Origin: Limnohabitans sp. G3-2
Lineage (GTDB): Bacteria; Pseudomonadota; Gammaproteobacteria; Burkholderiales; Burkholderiaceae_C
Direction of reading: 5' to 3'
DNA: 50,486 nucleotides
Assembly: GCF_002778275.1 (NCBI RefSeq)
Contig: NZ_NESG01000010.1
Span: forward strand, 1-50,486
The first letter of the stretch is position 1. Every line of letters begins with the position of its first letter. A program made the translations under genes and the position numbers. Positions 26,213-33,187 of the stretch are shown in pieces. Below the pieces are notes generated by a model. The model made no database searches, was not told the DNA's origin, and saw only the letters and a list, made by a program, of their open reading frames with translations.

Positions 26213-27982
26213 TCAGGGCTGCCGCTGGTACCAGTACATCCGGCCGTCAGCATCACGCGTCACTGTGTTTATCCGGCTACCGGAACCTGAACCGATCTTC
26301 CGAACGCGCCAAGAAGAACCTGTTCTGACAGTTGAAAATGGCAACCTTTGCGCTTCGTCTGGTGGACCAATTGGACGGGCACCCATGACATCTTCAAGAC
26401 CGACTGAAGACCCCTTGTTCAAAACAAGCGTGAATGGCGCATTGTTGCCAGCAGCCAGAAATTCGCTCCAACTCGCATTTGTAATGGTCGCGAAGTACCC
26501 ATCAGTCACTTCACTGGGCTTCAAGGGCAGCGCTTCAACTGTGATGACATGGTCATGATTGGGAATCAAATTATTAGACCCGTCATAGTACTTAACCGTT
26601 ATTTTTGGCCTCTGGGTAGCGAAAGTCGATCTCAATTGGTCAATTCTCAAATTGCTAAGTTCTGCAAAATTTCCAGCACAAGAATTGATGTTCGAAGGGT
26701 CAGTCAAAACTTCTAAATAGCCTACGGATATGCCATTGCAACCGTCAACTTCTAAAGGATTCACGAAAACAAAATCAGGCGCACCAGAGGTATTTGTACC
26801 AAACCAAGCCTTGGCATATCCAACAACAGTATTTCCGATAGTTGCATCATCGTAAATTGTAATATTGAATCCTGACCGTGTTTGAGGAGCATCATTACCT
26901 TGGACAGTTCTAGAAACAACTGCACCATATTCAGTATTCACAGGTGCTTGATCACCATATATTTTCCACGACCCGCCTTCAAGGCTGACTGGAAAAATGA
27001 ACGGCTCGAAGCCACCATCATTGTATTTAACAGTAAATAGAACTTCACAAACAGGAAATGATCCGGTTGTGGCGCAATTTAAAACTTTTGCTGGCAAAAA
27101 TTGGGCGCCAACCATATCATTCGCATCACCTGCTATTGAAGTAATAATGGCTGAACGATTCTCGCCACCGTGGAGAAAACTGCTCGAAAAAAGATTCAAA
27201 ACTGACGCTGTAGCGTTTTGCCACGAAGATGGCGTTTGAAATGTGGCCTGCAATTCTCGACCAAGCAGATCGATGCCTGCAGTATCTAATGACGCAATGG
27301 TCCCAAGCGCGCCTGAGACGTTACCGCCCGAAGAAACTGTTGTAACCCCGTCGGAAGTTTTATTCTTCAACTGAACGCTTCGATCGGGTTGAACGGAAAT
27401 CTTTACCAAATCTAGTAACTTATCCAAACCAGTCTTGTCTGCTGAGAATGGTGTATTCAAGAAATCAAGTGCTCCATTACCGATAATACCGGCGGCACTT
27501 CTTGCTGCGGATAGTGCATTACCGATAATGGTATTGGTTGCACTCACCTGTGAAGTTGTCAACAATGCAATTTTGGATGTATCTGTCGCAGCAAAAACGG
27601 CGCCTGGATCAGCCTGCATGACCTGTGAAACGATGGCGGTTGATACAGGGGTAACGTTAATGGTTTGATCAGTCGTACTGGTTACAACGCCAAAATGAAC
27701 AGTTGTACGTCCACCACTTATTCCTTCTGCTTTAAGAAGCACTGGTGCTTGAAGGGTTGACAAAAAGTCAATTGAATACGTTCCGTCGTTGGCGATCGTG
27801 GTTGACGCCGTACGTCCGTTAACGTCAATGGCTGAAAGTGTTCCAGCACTGATAGGCGCTCCCACGGCAGCAACACCAGTTGGAACGGCTGTCGTTGATG
27901 AAGCACCACCTCCGCCACCACATGCAGAGATCAACAAGCAAGTGGCACCAAGCACCAAGGAACGCCGAATCGTAACCATCAT
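26213..27982 (-). CDS. Putative lipoprotein of unknown function, AT-rich gene
   Basis: About 589 residues. A lipoprotein signal peptide ends in the lipobox LISAC (Cys21), followed by five Gly and a Ser/Thr linker. Residues about 35-110 look like a beta-sandwich carboxypeptidase-regulatory-like domain (ISAGTLSAIDVNGRTA, NDGTYSIDF). The remainder is mixed and not recognised; it has two Cys pairs in the C-terminal half and ends MYWYQRQP. It should be lipidated and sit in the outer membrane or on the surface. Two adjacent ATGs (27982, 27979) follow a GGAG site. The gene is visibly more AT-rich than its neighbours, which suggests acquisition or relaxed selection. Convergent with the RRM gene; downstream of tRNA-Phe. 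Confidence 0.75.
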   Translation of the reverse strand: MMVTIRRSLVLGATCLLISACGGGGGASSTTAVPTGVAAVGAPISAGTLSAIDVNGRTASTTIANDGTYSIDFLSTLQAPVLLKAEGISGGRTTVHFGVVTSTTDQTINVTPVSTAIVSQVMQADPGAVFAATDTSKIALLTTSQVSATNTIIGNALSAARSAAGIIGNGALDFLNTPFSADKTGLDKLLDLVKISVQPDRSVQLKNKTSDGVTTVSSGGNVSGALGTIASLDTAGIDLLGRELQATFQTPSSWQNATASVLNLFSSSFLHGGENRSAIITSIAGDANDMVGAQFLPAKVLNCATTGSFPVCEVLFTVKYNDGGFEPFIFPVSLEGGSWKIYGDQAPVNTEYGAVVSRTVQGNDAPQTRSGFNITIYDDATIGNTVVGYAKAWFGTNTSGAPDFVFVNPLEVDGCNGISVGYLEVLTDPSNINSCAGNFAELSNLRIDQLRSTFATQRPKITVKYYDGSNNLIPNHDHVITVEALPLKPSEVTDGYFATITNASWSEFLAAGNNAPFTLVLNKGSSVGLEDVMGARPIGPPDEAQRLPFSTVRTGSSWRVRKIGSGSGSRINTVTRDADGRMYWYQRQP

Positions 27983-28251
27983 CAATCTCCAATATATTTC
28001 CAGCAAGTCGTAAAGATACCGCATGGTAGCACATTGAACTCAAATTTAATATCGACTGCGGCTGTGCTGCTTGCAGAGTTGAGAGGGGGGAACGGAGGGT
28101 GGCTTTTGAAACGCAGACTTTTTCCCGTCCGCGTCTCGCTCGCTGTCTCAACACGAGGTGGCATGTGGGGACTGCGTCATTCAGCAAGCCCCACATCGTG
28201 TTGCAAGCAGAGGGCGCGTAGGACGAGCATGCATTGCACTGAGACCACAAA

Positions 28252-28286
28252 GAAAAACCCCACAGCCTCTTGCGAAACTGTGGGGT
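28252..28286 (-). terminator. Intrinsic terminator of tRNA-Phe
   Basis: On the minus strand an 8-bp stem CCCCACAG/CTGTGGGG with a 12-base loop is followed by TTTTTC. It begins 5 bp past the tRNA 3' end. The rest of the 309-bp gap 27983-28291 shows no gene. Confidence 0.88.
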
Positions 28287-28291
28287 GAATC

Positions 28292-28367
28292 TGGTGGCCT
28301 GGGACGGAATCGAACCATCGACACGCGGATTTTCAATCCGCTGCTCTACCAACTGAGCTACCGGGCC
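28292..28367 (-). tRNA. tRNA-Phe (GAA)
   Basis: 76 nt with encoded CCA. The anticodon arm reads CGGAT-TGAAAAT-CCG with anticodon GAA. D arm (AGCTCAGTTGGTAGAGC), T arm (GGTTCGATTCC) and discriminator A73 are normal. The acceptor stem GGCCCGG/CCAGGCC has one mismatch, C5 opposite A68. A TACAAT hexamer on the minus strand at 28380-28385 is a good -10 candidate just upstream. Confidence 0.95.
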
Positions 28368-28699
28368 GGTAAGGGTGAGATTGTAGCAGTACTTTTCCGT
28401 GAGGATGACTGCTGTGTTGAAAAATGTGCGTCACAGGGAGACCCTCACTTGGGCTTCGGTTTTGCTGTGTCAGCGGCATTGCACAGCCCTGGCACACAAG
28501 GATTGATCGTACTCGGGTGCGCTGCCTTGCAATGCATAACGGCACGCATGATCGGAACTCCTATTCAAGCGACAATTTTTTGAAGCTTGATGAATTACTA
28601 TCGCTTCATTTCATACAGCAGGACAGTCACCTCGATCCAAGGCAACCAGCTGGTTATGGATTCACTGAGCCAAGATCGACCCCAATAAATAATCAATTT
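28368..28699. other. Intergenic region between tRNA-Phe and the DLH-like gene
   Basis: Besides the tRNA -10 candidate (28380-28385) nothing firm is seen in these 332 bp. The frame of the DLH-like gene stays open back to 28424, but the upstream codons encode no signal peptide or known domain, whereas the ATG at 28700 begins a clear signal peptide. Confidence 0.5.
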
Positions 28700-29566
28700 A
28701 TGAAACGCATTTTTTCCCTATTTTTTGCTTTCACGGCCTTGTCTGCTCAAGCGTCGGAAGAGATGGTCAGCGTCCCGTTCGTCAACTGGAACGGCAAGCC
28801 CGAACAATTAGAGATGCGGATTTCAAAGCCTGCAGCGAATACAGCAGGCGACAAAAAGCCTGCTGTTGTTGTGTTGCATCACGGTGGGGGATGGGATACC
28901 CAAACGACCAAGCAATATGCCACGCTGCTCAATGGCGCCGGTTACATAACAGCCGAAACTGTGATGTTCAGGTCGCGTATGCAGCCCAGTCATTTTCAGG
29001 TTCCCAAGGTTTTTGCCACCCTTAAACATCTCGCCAGTTTGTCCGATGTTGATCCATCCAGAATCGCCGTCATGGGCCTTTCGGCGGGAGCATTTCAGTC
29101 CATTTATGCAGTCAGTGATTGGGCCACAAAAAAGTACGGTGATGGTCACAAATTTGCGTCTTCGGTTGCCTTTTACCCCGCCTGCTGGATCATCAAAAAG
29201 TCGTATCAAAACGACCTTGGAAGATTCAAGAACTCAAATTATCCTGATGACTTTTTGAATAAATTCACTGGCGCGCCTCTCACGATCCTCGCAGGTGGCA
29301 AGGACGACTATGACAACAAAAAACCCACCATGTGTGCTGACGCAGTTGACCTCATGCCAGATGCAAAGCAAAAGAGCATGACCAAGGTCCACGTGTTTGA
29401 AAACGCCACCCATGGTTGGGATCATGGGCAAACTTACTCATTCCATGAACCACTGGCTTGCGAGGGACGAGGTTGTACCAACACCAACCAAAGCGATCCC
29501 GCCACAACTGAAGCAGGCAAATCTATGCTCTTGAACATACTGCGCGATCAACTCAAACCCCAGTGA
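28700..29566 (+). CDS. Secreted alpha/beta hydrolase, dienelactone-hydrolase-like
   Basis: 288 residues. A Sec signal peptide MKRIFSLFFAFTALSAQA is cleaved before SEE. The alpha/beta-hydrolase core follows: oxyanion strand VVLHHGGGW, nucleophile elbow GLSAG with Ser128, acid residue Asp202 (AGGKDDYDN) and catalytic His238 (NATHGWDHG). This order matches the dienelactone hydrolase family (DLH, PF01738), but the nucleophile is Ser, not the Cys of true dienelactone hydrolases. It is therefore probably a periplasmic esterase or peptidase-like hydrolase of unknown substrate. Four Cys in the C-terminal half (including CEGRGC) may form disulfides, fitting periplasmic folding. No Shine-Dalgarno is evident. 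Single gene, convergent with the MFS gene. Confidence 0.85.
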   Translation: MKRIFSLFFAFTALSAQASEEMVSVPFVNWNGKPEQLEMRISKPAANTAGDKKPAVVVLHHGGGWDTQTTKQYATLLNGAGYITAETVMFRSRMQPSHFQVPKVFATLKHLASLSDVDPSRIAVMGLSAGAFQSIYAVSDWATKKYGDGHKFASSVAFYPACWIIKKSYQNDLGRFKNSNYPDDFLNKFTGAPLTILAGGKDDYDNKKPTMCADAVDLMPDAKQKSMTKVHVFENATHGWDHGQTYSFHEPLACEGRGCTNTNQSDPATTEAGKSMLLNILRDQLKPQ

Positions 29567-29605
29567 CCCTGCTCTTCCTAATTTCTTATTCAAGCGCCAA
29601 TTGAT

Positions 29606-30766
29606 TTACGCTTTCTGAGTTGCAGGCGCAACGTTTGGATTGGGGGGCGTTGGCCATAACAACAGGACACCGCCCAGTGCAGTCACGGCCGCAGCCGCCC
29701 ATGCCACGGCAGGAAAACCAAGCGGCAAAACGAGTCCGCCAATCCAAGCGCCCAAAGCATTGCCTATGTTGAATGCCGAAATATTGAGTGAGGCTGAGAG
29801 TTGAGGTGCTTCACGTGCAAGCTGCAACACTTGCATTTGTAAGGCAGGCACGATGGCAAAGCCGAACAATCCCCACATCAGCATGGCGATCGCAGCGGAA
29901 AAGGGCTCGGTGGCCAAGAACGGCATGAGCGCCAGAACCAGCACCATGCCCCACACCCAGAACAGCAAGGAATTGCGCAGTGACCGATCTGCCCAGCGTC
30001 CTCCCAGAATATTTCCCAGGGTCGAGCCGATACCAAACAGCAGCAAGTAAGCCCCCATCCAGGCCGTGGGGACCGATGACACGGATTGCAAATAGGGTGA
30101 GATGTAGGTGAACAGCGTAAATACGCCACCAAAGCTCAGCACGGTGCAGGCCAGCGCGCGCAGCAGTGGCAGGCGCGCTAAAACGGCGAGTTCTTGTTTC
30201 AAAGGTGTGGGCGTTTCACGGGCTTGTTCGGGCAGCAGCCACATGAGCATCAGCAAAGTCATGACACCCAAGGCGGCAACGCTTGCAAATGTGCTGTGCC
30301 ACCCCCAGAGTTGCCCCATCCATGTGCCTGCAGGAACACCCAGAATATTGGCAAGAGTCAAGCCGGTGAACATCACGGCCACAGCCTGTGCCTGCTTTTC
30401 TGGAGGGACCAAGCGTGCCGCCAGGACCGAGCCCACCCCAAAAAAACTGCCATGTGCGAGTGAAGCAAGCACCCGCGCCAGCATGAGTTGGGTGTAGTCA
30501 TTGACCCATGCAGCCCACAGGTTCCCGGCAATGAATAAACACATCAGCCCGATCAAGAGGCGCTTGCGCGGCCAATAGCGACCCATCAGCGTGAGAGAGG
30601 GCGCCCCCAGTGCAACGCCTAAGGCATAGCCGGTAATCAGCCACCCCGCTTGAACCAAGCTGACGTTGAGATCGGTGGCCACTTCAGGCAGCAAGCCCAT
30701 GATGACGAACTCGGTGGTGCCGATGGCAAACGAGGCCAAGGCGAGGGCATAAATGGCAGGGTTCAT
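29606..30766 (-). CDS. MFS exporter, DHA1 family (AraJ/NepI-like)
   Basis: 386 residues with 12 predicted membrane segments. Segment 1 contains the AraJ-like signature FAIGTTEFVIMGLLPEVATDL, and the loop 2-3 motif is GRYWPRKRLLIGL. Motif C-like glycines (LANILGVPAGTWMGQ) in segment 5 mark a drug:H+ antiporter/exporter of the DHA1 group. Substrates of relatives include sugars, purine ribonucleosides and drugs; the one here is unknown. The ATG at 30766 gives the typical short cytoplasmic N-terminus MNPAIYALAL. Divergent from the serine hydrolase gene across a very AT-rich 137-bp gap. Confidence 0.92.
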   Translation of the reverse strand: MNPAIYALALASFAIGTTEFVIMGLLPEVATDLNVSLVQAGWLITGYALGVALGAPSLTLMGRYWPRKRLLIGLMCLFIAGNLWAAWVNDYTQLMLARVLASLAHGSFFGVGSVLAARLVPPEKQAQAVAVMFTGLTLANILGVPAGTWMGQLWGWHSTFASVAALGVMTLLMLMWLLPEQARETPTPLKQELAVLARLPLLRALACTVLSFGGVFTLFTYISPYLQSVSSVPTAWMGAYLLLFGIGSTLGNILGGRWADRSLRNSLLFWVWGMVLVLALMPFLATEPFSAAIAMLMWGLFGFAIVPALQMQVLQLAREAPQLSASLNISAFNIGNALGAWIGGLVLPLGFPAVAWAAAAVTALGGVLLLWPTPPNPNVAPATQKA

Positions 30767-30841
30767 GGGGGCACTCGGTTTGAGGAATAGGAAGGGCGAT
30801 GCAGTTGCCGGGCCTGACATCGGCATTGCATCAAAAATAAA

Positions 30842-30856
30842 TTTTAATAATTAAAA
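30842..30856. promoter_or_regulatory. AT-rich dyad between the MFS and serine-hydrolase genes
   Basis: TTTTAAT and ATTAAAA flank a single A, a 15-bp dyad in the centre of the divergent intergenic region. It could be an operator for both genes. The surrounding sequence is low-complexity AT, so chance is not excluded. Confidence 0.35.
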
Positions 30857-30903
30857 TGCACACTTTTAAATTAGTTTAATTCAACTTCACAAGGTGGTAA
30901 GTC

Positions 30904-32370
30904 ATGGACATGCAGGAGCCCCCTACTCAGGGGATTGATTTTCAGTTTTCAAGGGTTGATGTCATCGTTGAAAAGGTGATGGAGAAATGGCACGTGCCAG
31001 GCCTCACGCTTGGCATCACCCAAAATGGAGCGGTGGTTTACACCAAGGCATACGGGTGGAGGGACGTCGAGAAAAAAAGGCCCATGACCGTGGACACGGT
31101 GATGCCCATTGGTTCGAACAGCAAGTCTTTCAATGGCTTGTTGATGGCTTTGTTGGTGGACGAGAAAAAGCTTCGCTGGGACAGCAAAGTGGTCGAGCAT
31201 TTGCCTGAGTTCAAACTCAAAGATGGCTACGCCACGCAGCACATGACCGTGCGGGATTTGCTCATCCACAACTCAGGTTTACCGAGGCATGACTTGGCGT
31301 TGTTCAGCCGAAACATGGCTCAGCAAGATGTGTTGGCGACCTTGCCGCATTTGGAGCCCAATACCTCATTCCGCCAAAAATTTCAGTATCAAAACATGAT
31401 GCAAATGACAGCGAGTTATTTGCAAGAAAGGGTGACGGGTCTGCCATGGCATGCGCTGCTGACCCAGCGTGTCTTGGAGCCCCTCGGCATGACGAACTCC
31501 AACGCCACATGGAAAGATTGGTCTCAGGCGAAACAGTGGGCACAGCCTTATCGCTACCAAGAAGGTGGCTTACGTTTGATCGAACGCCAAAACATCGATG
31601 CTGTCGCCGGAGCTGGTGCCATCAACTCAACGGTGCCCGACATGCTGAAGTACCTTCAGTTTCGCTTAGGCTACCCGCCGAAAAACGGGGGCCCGCTGCT
31701 GTCTCAAGAACAATCCAAAGAGATCGACCGCAGTCAAATGCCGATGGGCAATTATTTTGAGGATGTGGAGACGGGAGACTACGCGATGGGCGTGATGCGC
31801 AGCCAATATGGGCGTCACACCCTTTTTTCTCATGGCGGTGCGGTTGAGGGGTTCATCTCGTCCATGGCTTGGGTGCCAGATGCCAAGTTAGGGCTTGTCG
31901 TTTTGACAAACAGTGAAACATCCGCTTCACGTGTTGTCCAAAATTCAGTGCTTGATTTGGCCCTGGGCCTGGATGCAAGCGACTGGATTGAGCGCGAAAC
32001 TTTGAATGAGCAAACCTTGCAGAAAGCTCAGGATGCGATGCGCGCCAAGTTCATGCATGCGCGCATTCCGAACACCCAGCCCAGTCGCCCTTTGTCTGCG
32101 TTTGTGGGTCGCTACCACCATCCCGCGTATGGTGTCGTCGAGATCCAGCCAACGCAAGAGGGCTTGGCCATGCGTCTGGGCCGACTCAGTGCCAACTTGG
32201 TGCATCACCACTACGACGTTTTTTCTATCGATCCGCAAGCCAGCAACTTCTTTGGACAGATGTTGGTCCATCAAGCCATTGCATTCGCTGGCAACGATGC
32301 GGGGGTCGTGGACCGGATCACCATACCCGTCGAACCCACCTTGGCGCCGTTGGTATTCATGCGTCAATAA
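30904..32370 (+). CDS. Serine hydrolase of the class C beta-lactamase/EstB family
   Basis: 488 residues. The SxxK nucleophile motif is SNSK (Ser71, Lys74), followed by the Y-x-N motif YQN (Tyr162) and the third element HGGAVEGF (in place of KTG). A C-terminal beta domain (about 395-485, FVGRYHHPAYGVVEIQ...) is DUF3471-like. Such proteins are esterases, D-aminopeptidases or PBP4*-like enzymes, rarely true beta-lactamases. No signal peptide is seen, so it is probably cytosolic. A purine-rich AAGGTGG site precedes the ATG. Divergent from the MFS exporter, which suggests paired regulation and perhaps a shared substrate. Confidence 0.9.
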   Translation: MDMQEPPTQGIDFQFSRVDVIVEKVMEKWHVPGLTLGITQNGAVVYTKAYGWRDVEKKRPMTVDTVMPIGSNSKSFNGLLMALLVDEKKLRWDSKVVEHLPEFKLKDGYATQHMTVRDLLIHNSGLPRHDLALFSRNMAQQDVLATLPHLEPNTSFRQKFQYQNMMQMTASYLQERVTGLPWHALLTQRVLEPLGMTNSNATWKDWSQAKQWAQPYRYQEGGLRLIERQNIDAVAGAGAINSTVPDMLKYLQFRLGYPPKNGGPLLSQEQSKEIDRSQMPMGNYFEDVETGDYAMGVMRSQYGRHTLFSHGGAVEGFISSMAWVPDAKLGLVVLTNSETSASRVVQNSVLDLALGLDASDWIERETLNEQTLQKAQDAMRAKFMHARIPNTQPSRPLSAFVGRYHHPAYGVVEIQPTQEGLAMRLGRLSANLVHHHYDVFSIDPQASNFFGQMLVHQAIAFAGNDAGVVDRITIPVEPTLAPLVFMRQ

Positions 32371-32507
32371 AGGCTGCGGGCCCTTGGCCGCCACCCCTGC
32401 GCAGCTTGGCAAAACGGGCTGGGTGTTGTGGTGTTGGCGTTGGCTTTCCTACTCGGCCTTGTCTGTCGTCCAGCCGCCGGCCGCGTTTGTCGCAGGCCAA
32501 AAACCAT

Positions 32508-33167
32508 TCAACCCAAACGCTTGCTGCGGGACAAGTCAATACCCAGTTGTTTGAGCTTTCGATAAAGGTGCGTCCGCTCAAGGCCTGTCTTCTCCGCCAC
32601 TTTGGTCATGGACCCCGATTCATGTGCCAAGTGGAATTCGAAGTAAGCCTTCTCAAAAGCATCACGCGCTTCGCGCAAGGGGCGGTCCAGGTCAAAGGTT
32701 TGTGCCACCTCCAGTGCAGCACCGCTGGCCTCTCCACTGAGGGCATTTGAAACCACCGAAACTGCCGGCGAAACCGTGGCCGCGTGGATGGCCTGCTTGA
32801 CTTGATCACGCGCCAGGCCTTGCTCGACAGCCGTGAGCAATTTTTGCAAGGTGATGGGTTTTTCCAGAAAGGCTTGCGCACCGATCTTGACAGCATCCAC
32901 CGCGGTGTCGATGGTGGCGTGCCCACTCATCATGATGACGGGCATGTTGAGCAGGCCTGTGGTGGCCCACTCTTTCAAGAGGCTCACGCCGTCGGTGTCG
33001 GGCATCCAAATGTCCAACAACACCAGGTCGGGACGCATGCGCTGACGGGCTTCACGCGCCATCGCAGCATTCTCAGCCAACTCCACCTGATGGCCTTCGT
33101 CAAACAGGATTTCCGAGAGCAGGTCACGAATGCCCAGCTCGTCATCAACCACCAAAATATTTGCCAT
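32508..33167 (-). CDS. ntrX: NtrX-like response regulator without AAA+ domain
   Basis: 219 residues. Receiver domain (about 1-118) with Asp8/Asp9, phosphoacceptor Asp52 in LLDIWMPDTDG, and Lys103 in LEKPITLQKL. After a linker that keeps the NtrX-like segment DLDRPLREARDAFEKAYFEFHL, a Fis-type helix-turn-helix (about 178-212, TKVAEKTGLERTHLYRKLKQLGI) follows. The central sigma-54-activating AAA+ domain (about 230 residues) of classical NtrX is absent, without any sign of a frameshift. It is thus probably a DNA-binding regulator that cannot activate sigma-54 promoters. Start at 33167 gives MANILVVDDE; the kinase stop is 20 bp upstream. Confidence 0.9.
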   Translation of the reverse strand: MANILVVDDELGIRDLLSEILFDEGHQVELAENAAMAREARQRMRPDLVLLDIWMPDTDGVSLLKEWATTGLLNMPVIMMSGHATIDTAVDAVKIGAQAFLEKPITLQKLLTAVEQGLARDQVKQAIHAATVSPAVSVVSNALSGEASGAALEVAQTFDLDRPLREARDAFEKAYFEFHLAHESGSMTKVAEKTGLERTHLYRKLKQLGIDLSRSKRLG

Positions 33168-33187
33168 AGTGTCTGTCTTGTCTCTGT

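Noticed and set aside
28424..28699. N-terminal extension of the DLH-like protein
   Set aside because: In-frame but without domain or leader features, whereas the ATG at 28700 starts a standard signal peptide.
30904..32370. True beta-lactamase giving antibiotic resistance
   Set aside because: The SxxK and YxN motifs fit, but the KTG-type motif is HGG, there is no signal peptide, and a DUF3471-like tail is present; an esterase/peptidase-type hydrolase fits better.
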